Below, piece after piece: positions 1 to 9,763 of a stretch of 64,000 nt of DNA. Each line of letters begins with the position of its first letter. Positions within the stretch are counted from its first letter, which is position 1. Origin of the DNA: Siphonodentalium dalli (Eukaryota; Mollusca; Scaphopoda; Gadilida; Siphonodentaliidae); the NCBI GenBank assembly GCA_032622095.1, contig CP136061.1:129656754-129720753 (forward strand), given 5' to 3'. Both the position numbers and the translations under genes were made by a program. Under the pieces are notes generated by a model, which was not told where the DNA came from, searched no databases, and worked only from the letters and a program-made list of their open reading frames with translations.

Positions 1-70
1 TAGCGTTGATTAGGCCGAACAGAGGCCACTACGTTCTTGTAAAAACACCCCCTTCCAGACCCCGTGCAAG

Positions 71-82
71 TATATATATAAA
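71..82 (+). promoter_or_regulatory. TATA box, unit 1 (expanded)
   Basis: The TATA element here is two TA repeats longer than in all other units, which puts the start codon 4 bp further from the unit edge. It serves the broken unit 1 gene. Confidence 0.75.
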
Positions 83-183
83 TCCAGATTGGTTTCATAT
101 CAAACCATATCTTTCGTTCACCGTCGCTCGATCGTTCTAAATCAAAACCATTTCAGTCGAACATTATAGAAATTGCCATCATT

Positions 184-797
184 ATGTCATCAGTTGCAGG
201 CATCGACATGAAAGGGGGGACTTTTTGGTTTCCTCACAGATTTGGCGTTTACGTTCAGTGATCAGGATATTTCACAATCGCATGGGAAAATAACCAGGTC
301 GTGTGTCTCAACAAATCTCGAGTACCTTGCTTCAATTCGAGCGAACGCCACAGATGATTTCAATGTGAATGGCACGGATGTCGACCTTAATGACTATGAT
401 TCCTACCAAGCTCAACTGAGGGGTCACAATGTCAGCAGTTCCATTCTGTTTTCTGTGGGGTGTGATGCAGCGACAGATTCGAAAGACAAGAAAGGAATCA
501 AGCGAGCATGTGCCGAAGCCGTTCTGCCCCCAAATAAGAGACCGGTAGTGAACAGTTTAAGGAACAAATCAAAAGAATATTGCGTTTTCTGCAAACACAG
601 TAAAAAGCCACCTGTTAAAAGACGACAATGATGTAGTTACCTGTCCCATTCTCCGACGGTACAAGTGCCCTCTATGTGGTGTTTCTGGTGACAAAGCTCA
701 CACGATCAAGTATTGTCCATCATACGACGGGATATCCATGAGCGTTGCCGTAGCCAGGAGAAGAAAGTTCGACAGCAAGAGAGTCAGATCTTCATAA
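184..797 (+). pseudogene. nanos: nanos-like gene, unit 1: frameshifted and deleted copy
   Basis: The ATG at 184 matches the start used by intact copies. The G-run at 214-219 has six G instead of five, so the frame shifts after about codon 10. A second lesion after base 610 removes 20 bp that in other copies encode the stretch around the first-finger His149, and a G-to-T change follows it. The total length, 614 nt, equals 633 + 1 - 20. A stretch of the middle region stays open in the normal frame (242-631) but has no ATG of its own and lacks the second finger. The homopolymer change could be a read error; the 20-bp deletion could not. Confidence 0.88.
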
Positions 798-3032
798 GCT
801 GCAAGCCAGATTAGCACACGCTATGTGTCTAAATGCCTTGTTTAAATATTATTCAATTGTTATATATGCCTTTAATTTATGTTGGTGCGCATGGAAATTT
901 GAAACATGCGCACAATTTGTATTGTATAAATAAACAATTTGTAATGAATTATATGCAAAGAAGCTTTTACATATTAGGCAATAAACTTATGTATAACAAA
1001 TATCCTTTTCGTATCTATATATAAACAAATGGGCGGTCAATTGGTGCTTGCATTTTTTGTACCTCGTTCCTGTCGTGTCGTGTAGATATTTCTGAAATTG
1101 TAGCTGTCAAATGTCAAAATCTAGTGATTATTGTGCGAATGGGTGGTTTCGCTTACTTGTCTAATGTCTTGTTCTTTGAACACACAGAAAGAAATCGCAT
1201 GCAACAATTCCAATCCCGCTTTCTATAAGCCATATATCAGTCCATCGTCAAAGCTTCATTGGAAGACTCGCGTAGCAGGGTTGCGAGTACAAATGCCCTA
1301 CTGAAGCATAACAGTACGATGATAAAACAAAATCGTTTCATGCAAGACCTGTGGTGATCGCTGGTCGGCGCTTCAGATGGATTTTTTTTTTTTGTGTACA
1401 AATTTCCCAATGTATCCATTTTGTGATCACTATTTTAACTATAACTCTAAATCCGTGTCTTTGGTTCAGTTCAAGATACAAACCACAATGAACTGTCAGG
1501 TTTAAATGAGGTAGTAATCAACGATTTCTGGCCATTTTCACAATTTCGTGTGGTTACTGTACTACAACATTCTGCTGCACCACGGTCATTGACAAACAGC
1601 ACACAATAGACATAAATGGACTAAGAATTCAACTGTCTGTACTTTGACTGGACTGTCACATCATAAATTGAATTATCTCCCTTGGACTGTCCATGCAATG
1701 CACCAATTTTTAACCATTGTTTGGCCGAAAGTAGCCGTCTTCGGCCCCATAGTTAACCATGACAGAGCGAATGTCAGTCTATTGTCACCTTGTGAGCAGA
1801 TATAGAACCTAGATAGATGTAAGATGATATAAAAACTAAAGAAAAATTATCGTATCAATTTTGAAATTTTGTTTTGGAACTGCAGAAGACTGTTTTGAAG
1901 GGAGATAAATCAAGCTCTTTTCCGGTGTATTACCACATAGAGCTGGTCCACACCATGCAGATACGAAACACATACTTCGTAAGTCAAACATCATCCTATT
2001 TTGTGAACTATGGTACCTTTATAAAATAATTAAACCATTAAAACAGTACTCACATTAATAACAAATGTCAAACTGACAGTTACAGCCCTTATATGCTTAA
2101 AATCCTATTTTTCAGCCGTTCTACAAACCCATGAAATCGTGTATGGATACTTGAACTAAAACGCATAATAATGTCGATGACAGTGTTGTCGTGCAACAAC
2201 GTGCTTATGTAGCCTAAATTGTTTATTTCAGATGGTTGGAACTAATATTTTGCCTCAATTTCGGTATGTTTGTTCTGTCAGTCACATGCCCCTCGTTTCG
2301 AATTAAAAAACACCATATTTCCACCACGTTTTTTGGCGATATTTGACCAATTTAAGCCCAGAAGCGAACAATGGCAAAGCGAATGGCAGAAAATTATCAT
2401 ACCATCGCCCGTTAGAACTATGCTGGCGTTAACCTATATGGGAATCAGAAATAAACCCATCACAGTGGTTGGCTCTCAAGGCCTTTTCCTTCAGAAATAA
2501 TGCACCGGTCAAGCAGCCGTCAGAAGAGCTATAAATGCGGATTCTATAGTTTCCCTACACACACTCAAGAAGCGCAGCTATAATGATTGAGTTACAGTTA
2601 ACCATGCATATGGCAATATAAAGTATAACCTTATATACGTCGAACGTCTGCGCGTGCCAGGGAATACCCAAAACAAATGTGTGTCATAAATCTAACTCAG
2701 AACCGAAAGCAGTCAGTTTAATTTTTCAGTAATATATTGATACGCTTAACAACTTATGCATCTATACAATTCGCTTGTTTAGTTGACATTATACTCAATT
2801 TTACACCGCGCACAGTGAACCGAGTTATACTCCAAATTCACGGAGCAAGTGGGAAGCGCCGATGCATGTTGTGATACGAATTTGAATGCAACGCAAAGTA
2901 AACACTTCGTTGCCACTCGAAAACTGTGTTGTAGTACTCGAAAGATCGCCGAGCCAATCAAATAGCGTTGATTAGGCCGAACAGAGGCCACTACGTTCTT
3001 GTAAAAACACCCCCTTCCAGACCCCGTGCAAG

Positions 3033-3040
3033 TATATAAA
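3033..3040 (+). promoter_or_regulatory. TATA box of the nanos-like gene, unit 2 (consensus)
   Basis: TATATAAA lies 102 bp before the ATG. It is conserved in position (unit start + 70) in every unit that keeps its 5' end. Transcription would be expected to start about 30 bp downstream, giving a 5' UTR of 70-80 nt. The block from unit start to ATG is among the best-conserved non-coding sequence in the array. Confidence 0.82.
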
Positions 3041-3141
3041 TCCAGATTGGTTTCATATCAAACCATATCTTTCGTTCACTGTCGCTCGATCGTTCTAAAT
3101 CATAACCATTTCAGTCGAACATTATAGAAATTGCCATCATT

Positions 3142-3774
3142 ATGTCATCAGTTGCAGGCATCGACATGAAAGGGGGACTTTTTGGTTTCCTCATAGATTC
3201 AGCGTTTACGTTCAGTGATCAGGATATTTCACAATCGCATGGGAAAATAACCAGGTCGTGTGTCTCAACAAATATCGAGTACATTGCTTCAATTCGAGCG
3301 AACGCCACAGATGATTTCAATGTGAATGGCACGGATGTCGACCTTGATGACTATGATTCCTACCAAGCTCAACTGAGGGGTCACAATGTCAGCAGTTCCA
3401 TTCTGTTTTCTGTGGGGTGTGATGCAGCGACAGATTCGAAAGACAAGAAAGGAATCAAGCGAGCATGTGCCGAAGCCGTTCTGCCCCCAAATAAGAGACC
3501 GGTAGTGAACAGTTTAAGGAACAAATCAAAAGAATATTGCGTTTTCTGCAAACACAGTAAAAAGCCAGCACGGTTGTACAAAAGTCACCTGGTAAAAGAC
3601 GACAATGATGTAGCTACCTGTCCCATTCTCCGACGGTACAAGTGCCCTCTATGTGGTGTTTCTGGTGACAAAGCTCACACGATCAAGTATTGTCCATCAT
3701 ACGACGGGATATCCATGAGCGTTGCCGTAGCCAGGAGAAGAAAGTTCGACAGCAAGAGAGTCAGATCTTCATAA
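3142..3774 (+). CDS. nanos: Nanos-like CCHC zinc-finger protein, unit 2 (reference copy, 210 aa)
   Basis: This is the reference description for the array. The zinc-finger block fits the Nanos family exactly: C133, C136, H149 and C160 form finger 1, and C168, C171, H179 and C184 form finger 2, with seven residues between them. The short signature CPLCG...[11 protein letters not shown] lies at 168-185. Known Nanos proteins use this domain to bind RNA with Pumilio and repress translation in germ cells; that role is inferred here. The N-terminal 130 residues are not recognisable. They hold a hydrophobic patch (13-24), an acidic stretch (66-72) and a Lys-rich stretch (100-108). The C-terminus is basic (198-210). 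The gene has no intron, as is common for nanos. The ATG lies about 100 bp downstream of a TATA box, and no upstream ATG in frame was seen. Private changes are L48I and V158A. Function call sure; activity of this copy unknown. Confidence 0.93.
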   Translation: MSSVAGIDMKGGLFGFLIDSAFTFSDQDISQSHGKITRSCVSTNIEYIASIRANATDDFNVNGTDVDLDDYDSYQAQLRGHNVSSSILFSVGCDAATDSKDKKGIKRACAEAVLPPNKRPVVNSLRNKSKEYCVFCKHSKKPARLYKSHLVKDDNDVATCPILRRYKCPLCGVSGDKAHTIKYCPSYDGISMSVAVARRRKFDSKRVRSS

Positions 3775-3865
3775 GCTGCAAGCCAGATTAGCACACGCTA
3801 TGTGTCTAAATGCCCGTTTTGTTTAAATATTATTCAATTGTTATATATGCCTTTAATTTATGTTG

Positions 3866-3915
3866 GTGCGCATGGAAATTTGAAACATGCGCACAAGTTG
3901 TATTGTATAAATAAA
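3866..3915 (+). promoter_or_regulatory. 3' UTR hairpin plus AATAAA polyadenylation signal (unit 2; same in all units)
   Basis: A perfect 9-bp stem (GTGCGCATG at 3866-3874 with CATGCGCAC at 3886-3894) closes an 11-nt loop, 92 nt after the stop codon. AATAAA follows at 3910-3915, and a second AATAAA lies at 3961-3966. Hairpin starts in the other units are 885, 6860, 9855, 12850, 15843, 17489, 20483, 23476, 26469, 29460, 32454, 35446, 38438, 41430, 44422, 47414, 50405, 53383, 56376 and 61547. Both stem arms looked unchanged in the copies I read. Cleavage would give a 3' UTR of roughly 150-220 nt. 3' UTR structure controls translation of known nanos mRNAs, but this hairpin is not recognised as a known element. 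Confidence 0.7.
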
Positions 3916-4971
3916 CAATTTGTAATGAATTATATGCAAAGAAGCTTTTACATATTAGGCAATAAACTTATGTATAACAAATATCCTTTTCGTATCTATA
4001 TATAAACAAATGGGCGCTCTCTTGGTGCTTGCATTTTTTGTACCTCGTTCCTGTCGTGTCGTGTAGATATTTCTGAAATTGTAGCTGTCTAATGTCAAAA
4101 TCTAGTGATTATTGTGCGAATGGGTGGTTTCGCCTACTTGTCTAATGTCTTGTTCTTTGAACACACAGAAAGAAATCGCATGCAACAATTCCAATCCCGC
4201 TTTATATAAGCCATATATCAGTCCATCGTCAAAGCTTCATTGGAAGACTCGCGTAGCAGGGTTGCGAGTACAAATGCCCTACTGAAGCATAACAGTACGA
4301 TGATAAAACAAAATCGTTTCATGCAAGACCTGTGGTGATCGCTGGTCGGAGAAGGCCGGCGCTTCAGATGGATTTTTTTTTTTTTTTGGTACAAATTTCC
4401 CAATGTATCCATTTTGTGATCACTATTTTAACTATAACTCTAAATCCGTGTCTTTGGTTCAGTTCAAGATACAAACCACAATGAACTGTCAGGTTTAAAT
4501 GAGGTAGTAATCAACGATTTCTGGCCATTTTCACAATTTCGTGTGGTTACTGTACTACAACATTCTGCTGCACCACGGTCATTGACAAACAGCACACAAT
4601 AGACGTAAATGGACTAAGAATTCAACTGTCTGTACTTTGACTGGACTGTCACATCATAAATTGAATTATCTCCCTTGGACTTTCCATGCAATGCACCAAT
4701 TTTTAACCATTGTTTGGCCGAAAGTAGCCATCTTCGGCCCCATAGTTAACCATGACAGAGCGAATGTCAGTCTATTGTCACCTTGTGAGCAGATATAGAA
4801 CCTAGATAGATGTAAGATGATATAAAAACTAAAGAAAAATTATCGTATCAATTTTGAAATTTTGTTTTGGAACTGCAGAAGACTGTTTTGAAGGGAGATA
4901 AATCAAGCTCTTTTCCGGTGTATTACCACATAGAGCTGGTCCACACCATGCAGATACGAAACACATACTTC

Positions 4972-5224
4972 GTAAGTCAAACATCATCCTATTCTGTGAA
5001 CTATGGTACCTTTATAAAATAATTAAACCATTAAAACAGTACTCACATTAATAACAAATGTCAAACTGACAGTTACAGCCCTTATATGCTTAAAATCCTA
5101 TTTTTCAGCCCTCCTACAAACCCATGAAATCGTGTATGGATACTTGAACTAAAATGCATAATATTGTCGATGACAGTGTTGTCGTGCAACAACGTGCTTA
5201 TGTAGCCTAAATTGTTTATTTCAG
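4972..5224 (+). other. Candidate intron in spacer (GTAAGT...TTTCAG)
   Basis: It has a consensus donor at 4972 and a pyrimidine-rich acceptor ending at 5224, directly before the 89-codon frame. A second acceptor-like site ends at 5108; using it would reach a stop after about 12 codons. Both sites recur in every spacer that is full length. Splice signals of this quality arise by chance in AT-rich DNA, so this is only a candidate. Confidence 0.22.
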
Positions 5225-5494
5225 ATGGTTGGAACTAATATTTTGCCTCAATTTCGGTATGTTTGTTCTGTCAGTCACATGCCCCTCGTTTCGAATTTAC
5301 AAAACACCATATTTCCACCACGTTGTTTGGCGATATTTGACCAATTTAAGCCCAGAAGCGAACAATGGCAAAGCGAATGTCAGCAAATGATCATACCATC
5401 GCCCGTTAGAACTATGCTGGCGTTAACCTATATGGGAATCAGAAATAAACCCATCACAGTGGTTGGCTCTCAAGGCCTTTTCCTTCAGAAATAA
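5225..5494 (+). other. Conserved 89-codon open frame in spacer, possible exon (unit 2 example)
   Basis: The frame starts with an ATG directly after an acceptor-like TTTATTTCAG and ends in TAA. A perfect donor GTAAGT lies at 4972, and an ATG at 4948 gives eight codons that join this frame in phase 0, so a 97-codon two-exon gene is possible. It is open in 18 of the 20 units that hold it: starts 5225, 11215, 14208, 18848, 21841, 24834, 27827, 30819, 33811, 36803, 39795, 42787, 45779, 48770, 51761, 54741, 57734 and 62906. It is broken in unit 1 (stop at codon 25, 2304-2306) and unit 3 (T-run expansion near 8320). Nearly all differences between copies change the amino acid, so real coding is doubtful. 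No family recognised. Confidence 0.25.
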
Positions 5495-6026
5495 TGCACC
5501 GGTCAAGCAGCCGTCAGAAGAGTTATAAATGCGGATTCTATAGTTTCCCTACACACATTCAAGAAGCGCAGCTATAATGATTGAGTTACAGTTAACCATG
5601 CATATGGCAATATAAAGTATAACCTTATATACGTCGAACGTCTGCGCGTGCCAGGGAATACCCAAAACAAATGTGTGTCATAAATCTAACTCAGAACTGA
5701 AAGCAGTCAGTTGAATTTTTCAGTAATATATTGATACGCTTAACAACTTATGCATCTATACAATTCGCTTGTTTAGTTGACATTATACTCAATTTTACAC
5801 CGCGCACAGTGAACCGAGTTATACTCCAAATTCACGGAGCAAGTGGGAAGCGCCGATGCATGTTGTGATATGAATTTGAATGCAACGAAAAGTAAACACT
5901 TCGTTGCCACTCGAAAACTGTGTTGTAGTACTCGAAAGATCGCCGAGCCAATCAAATAGCGTTGATTAGGCCGAACAGAGGCCACTACGTTCTTGTAAAA
6001 ACACCCCCTTCCAGACCCCGTGCAAG

Positions 6027-6034
6027 TATATAAA
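6027..6034 (+). promoter_or_regulatory. TATA box, unit 3
   Basis: Consensus TATATAAA, 102 bp before the ATG at 6136. Confidence 0.8.
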
Positions 6035-6135
6035 TCCAGATTGGTTTCATATCAAACCATATCTTTCGTTCACTGTCGCTCGATCGTTCTAAATCATAAC
6101 CATTTCAGTCGAACATTATAGAAATTGCCATCATT

Positions 6136-6768
6136 ATGTCATCAGTTGCAGACATCGACATGGAAGGGGGACTTTTTGGTTTCCTCATAGATTCAGCGTT
6201 TACGTTCAGTGATCAGGATATTTCACAATCGCATGGGAAAATAACCAGGTCGTGTGTCTCAACAAATATCGAGTACCTTGCTTCAATTCGAGCGAACGCC
6301 ACATATGATTTCAATGTGAATGGCACGGATGTCGACCTTGATGACTATGATTCCTACCAAGCTCAACTGAGGGGTCACAATGTCAGCAGTTCCATTCTGT
6401 TTTCTGTGGGGTGTGATGCAGCGACAGATTCGAAAGACAAGAAAGGAATCAAGCGAGCATGTGCCGAAGCCGTTCTGCCCCCAAATAAGAGACCGGTAGT
6501 GAACAGTTTAAGGAACATATCAAAAGAATATTGCGTTTTCTGCAAACACAGTAAAAAGCCAGCACGGTTGTACAAAAGTCACCTGGTAAAAGACGACAAT
6601 GATGTAGTTACCTGTCCCATTCTCCGACGGTACAAGTGCCCTCTATGTGGTGTTTCTGGTGACAAAGCTCACACGATCAAGTATTGTCCATCATACGACG
6701 GGATATCCATGAGCGTTGCCGTAGCCAGGAGAAGAAAGTTCGACAGCAAGAGAGTCAGATCTTCATAA
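6136..6768 (+). CDS. nanos: Nanos-like zinc-finger protein, unit 3
   Basis: This is an intact 210-codon frame with all eight zinc ligands. Relative to unit 2 it has G6D, K10E, D58Y and K128I. K128I lies five residues before the first ligand Cys133, and this copy alone has it. D58Y is shared with units 13, 17 and 18. The spacer after this gene is the divergent type B. Confidence 0.92.
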   Translation: MSSVADIDMEGGLFGFLIDSAFTFSDQDISQSHGKITRSCVSTNIEYLASIRANATYDFNVNGTDVDLDDYDSYQAQLRGHNVSSSILFSVGCDAATDSKDKKGIKRACAEAVLPPNKRPVVNSLRNISKEYCVFCKHSKKPARLYKSHLVKDDNDVVTCPILRRYKCPLCGVSGDKAHTIKYCPSYDGISMSVAVARRRKFDSKRVRSS

Positions 6769-9021
6769 GCTGCAAGCCAGATTAGCACACGCTATGTGTC
6801 TAAATGCCCGTTTTGTTTAAATATTATTCAATTGTTATATATGCCTTTAATTTATGTTGGTGCGCATGGAAATTTGAAACATGCGCACAATTTGTATTGT
6901 ATAAATAAACAATTTGTAATGAATTATATGCAAAGAAGCTTTTACATATTAGGCAATAAACTTATGTATAACAAATATCCTTTTCGTATCTATATATAAA
7001 CAAATGGGCGGTCTCTTGGTGCTTGCATTTTTTGTACCTCGTTCCTGTCGTGTCGTGTACAGATATTTCTCAAAATGGTAGCTGTCTAATGTCAAAATCT
7101 AGTGATTATTGTGCGAATGGGTGGTTTCGCCTACTTGTCTAATGTCTTGTTCTTTGAACACACAGAAAGAAATCGCATGCAACAATTCCAATCCCGCTTT
7201 CTATAAGCCATATATCAGTCCATCGTCAAAGCTTCATTGGAAGACTCGCGTAGCAGGGTTGCGAGTACAAATGCCCTACTGAAGCATAACAGTACGATGA
7301 TAAAACAAAATCGTTTCATGCAAGACTTGTGGTGATCGCTGGTCGGAGAAGGCCGGCGCTTCAGATCGATTTTTTTTGTTTGGTACAAATTTCCCAATGT
7401 ATCCATTTTGTGATCACTATTTTAACTATAACTCTAAATCCGTGTCTTTGGTTCAGTTCAAGATACAAACCACAATGAACTGTCAGGTTTAAATGAGGTA
7501 GTAATCAACGATTTCTGGCCATTTTCACAATTTTGAGTGGTTACTGTACTACAACATGCTGCTGCACCACGGTCATTGACAAACAGCACACAATAGACAG
7601 AAATGGACTAAGCATTCAACTGTCTGTACTTTGACTGGACTGTCACATCATAAATTTAATTATCTCCCTTGGACTGTCCATGCAATGAACCAATTTTTAA
7701 CCATTGTTTGGCCGAAAGTAGCCGTCTTCGGTTCCATAGTTAACCATGACAGAGCGAGTGTCAGTATATGGTCACCTTGTGAGCAGATATAGAACCTAGA
7801 TAGATGTAAGATGATATAAAAACTAAAGAAAAAAAATCGTATCAATATTGAAATTTTGTTTTGGAACTGCAGAAGACTATTTTGAAGGGAGATAAATCAA
7901 GCTCTTATCCGGTGTATTACCACATAGAGCTGGTCCACACCATGCAGATACGAAACACATACTTCGTAAGTCAAACATCATCCTATTTTGTGAACTATGG
8001 TACCTTTATAAAATAATTAAACCATTAAAACAGTACTCACATTAATAACAATGTCAAACTGACAGTTACAGCCCTTATATGCTTAAAATCCTATTTTTCA
8101 GCCCTCCTACAAACCCATGAAATCGTGTATGGATACTTGAACTAAAACGCATAATATTGTCGATGACAGTGTTGTCGTGCAACAACGTGCTTATGTAGCC
8201 TAAATTGTTTATTTCAGATGGTTGGAACTAATATTTTGCCTCAATTTCGGTATGTTTGTTCTGTCAGTCACATGCCCCTCGTTTCGAATTTACAAAACAC
8301 CACATTTCCACCACGTTTTTTTTTGCGATATTTGACCAATTTAAGCCCAGAAGCGAACAATGGCAAAGCGAATGGCAGCAAATGATCATACCATCGCCCG
8401 TTAGAACTATGCTGGCGTTAACCTATATGGGAATCAGAAATAAACCCATCACAGTGGTTGTCTCTCCAGGCCTTTTCCTTCAGAAATAATGCACCGGTCA
8501 AGCAGCCGTCAGAAGAGTTATAAATGCGGATTCTATAGTTTCCCTACACACACTCAAGAAGCGCAGCTCTAATGATTGAGTTACAGTTAACCATGCATAT
8601 GGCAATATAAATTATAACCATATATACGTCGAACGTCTGCGCATGCCAGGGAATACCCAAAACAAATGTGTGTCATAAATCTAACTCAGAACCGAAACCA
8701 GTCAGTTTAATTTTTCAGTAATATATTGATACGCTTAACAACTTATGCATCTATACAATTCGCTTGTTTAGTTGACATTATACTCAATTTTACACCGCGC
8801 ACAGTGAACCGAGTTATACTCCAAATTCACGGAGCAAGTGGGAAGCGCCGATGCATGTTGTGATACGAATTTGAATGCAACGCAAAGTAAACACTTCGTT
8901 GCCACTCGAAAACTGTGTTGTAGTACTCGAAAGATCGCCAAGCCAATCAAATAGCGTTGATTAGGCCGAACAGAGGCCACTACGTTCTTGTAAAAACACC
9001 CCCTTTCAGACCCCGTGCAAG

Positions 9022-9029
9022 TATATAAA
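9022..9029 (+). promoter_or_regulatory. TATA box, unit 4
   Basis: Consensus TATATAAA before the ATG at 9131. Confidence 0.8.
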
Positions 9030-9130
9030 TCCAGATTGGTTTCATATCAAACCATATCTTTCGTTCACTGTCGCTCGATCGTTCTAAATCAAAACCATTT
9101 CAGTCGAACATTATAGAAATTGCCATCATT

Positions 9131-9763
9131 ATGTCATCAGTTGCAGGCATCGACATGAAAGGGGGACTTTTTGGTTTCCTCATAGATTCAGCGTTTACGT
9201 TCAGTGATCAGGATATTTCACAATCGCATGGGAAAATAACCAGGTCGTGTGTATCAACAAATCTCGAGTACCTTGCTTCAATTCGAGCGAACGCCACAGA
9301 TGATTTCAATGTGAATGGCACGGATGTCGACCTTGATGACTATGATTCCTACCAAGCTCAACTGAGGGGTCACAATGTCAGCAGTTCCATTCTGTTTTCT
9401 GTGGGGTGTGATGCCGCGACAGATTCGAAAGACAAGAAAGGAATCAAACGAGCATGTGCCGAAGCCGTTCTGCCCCCAAATAAGAGACCGGTAGTGAACA
9501 GTTTAAGGAACAAATCAAAAGAATATTGCGTTTTCTGCAAACACAGTAAAAAGCCAGCACGGTTGTACAAAAGTCACCTGGTAAAAGACGACAATGATGT
9601 AGTTACCTGTTCTATTCTCCGACGGTACAAGTTCCCTCTATGTGGTGTTTCTGGTGACAAAGCTCACACGATCAAGTATTGTCCATCATACGACGGGATA
9701 TCCATGAGCGTTGCCGTAGCCAGGAGAAGAAAGTTCGACAGCAAGAGAGTCAGATCTTCATAA
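9131..9763 (+). CDS. nanos: Nanos-like protein, unit 4, with zinc ligand Cys168 changed to Phe
   Basis: The 210-codon frame is open, but the codon for Cys168, the first ligand of finger 2, reads TTC (Phe) at 9632-9634. P161S lies next to the last ligand of finger 1. From what is known of CCHC fingers, loss of one cysteine should stop finger 2 from holding zinc, so the product is probably inactive in RNA binding even though the frame is open. The promoter and 3' UTR look normal. Confidence 0.88.
   Translation: MSSVAGIDMKGGLFGFLIDSAFTFSDQDISQSHGKITRSCVSTNLEYLASIRANATDDFNVNGTDVDLDDYDSYQAQLRGHNVSSSILFSVGCDAATDSKDKKGIKRACAEAVLPPNKRPVVNSLRNKSKEYCVFCKHSKKPARLYKSHLVKDDNDVVTCSILRRYKFPLCGVSGDKAHTIKYCPSYDGISMSVAVARRRKFDSKRVRSS

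Larger units (their letters stand above)
3967..5956. other. Inter-gene spacer, unit 2 (representative of all spacers)
   Basis: About 2 kb of AT-rich sequence lies between the second AATAAA and the next unit edge. It holds a variable T-tract (near 4373-4387), an exact TATATAAA on the minus strand (4201-4208), a perfect GTAAGT (4972) with two acceptor-like TTTCAG sites (ending 5108 and 5224), and an 89-codon frame (5225-5494). No known gene was recognised. The equivalent spacers are 986-2962, 6961-8951, 9956-11946, 12951-14939, 15944-17145, 17590-19579, 20584-22572, 23577-25565, 26570-28558, 29561-31550, 32555-34542, 35547-37534, 38539-40526, 41531-43518, 44523-46510, 47515-49501, 50506-52492, 53484-55472, 56477-58465 and 61648-63637. 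Units 3, 5 and 8 carry the divergent type B version. Confidence 0.75.

Noticed and set aside
3381-3581. 66-codon minus-strand frame inside each gene
   Set aside because: It is a shadow of the nanos-like coding sequence; its variation follows the sense codons.
3802-4005. 67-codon + strand frame after each gene
   Set aside because: It begins with GTG, overlaps the 3' UTR, hairpin and AATAAA signals, and exists only because the UTR is repeated. It is not a eukaryotic gene.
4428-4500. GTGATCAC and other short palindromes in spacers
   Set aside because: Eight-base palindromes are expected by chance at this length; there was no link to other signals.
5773-5985. 70-codon minus-strand frame across the unit edge
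   Set aside because: It starts with GTG, runs opposite to the promoter, and shows no domain.
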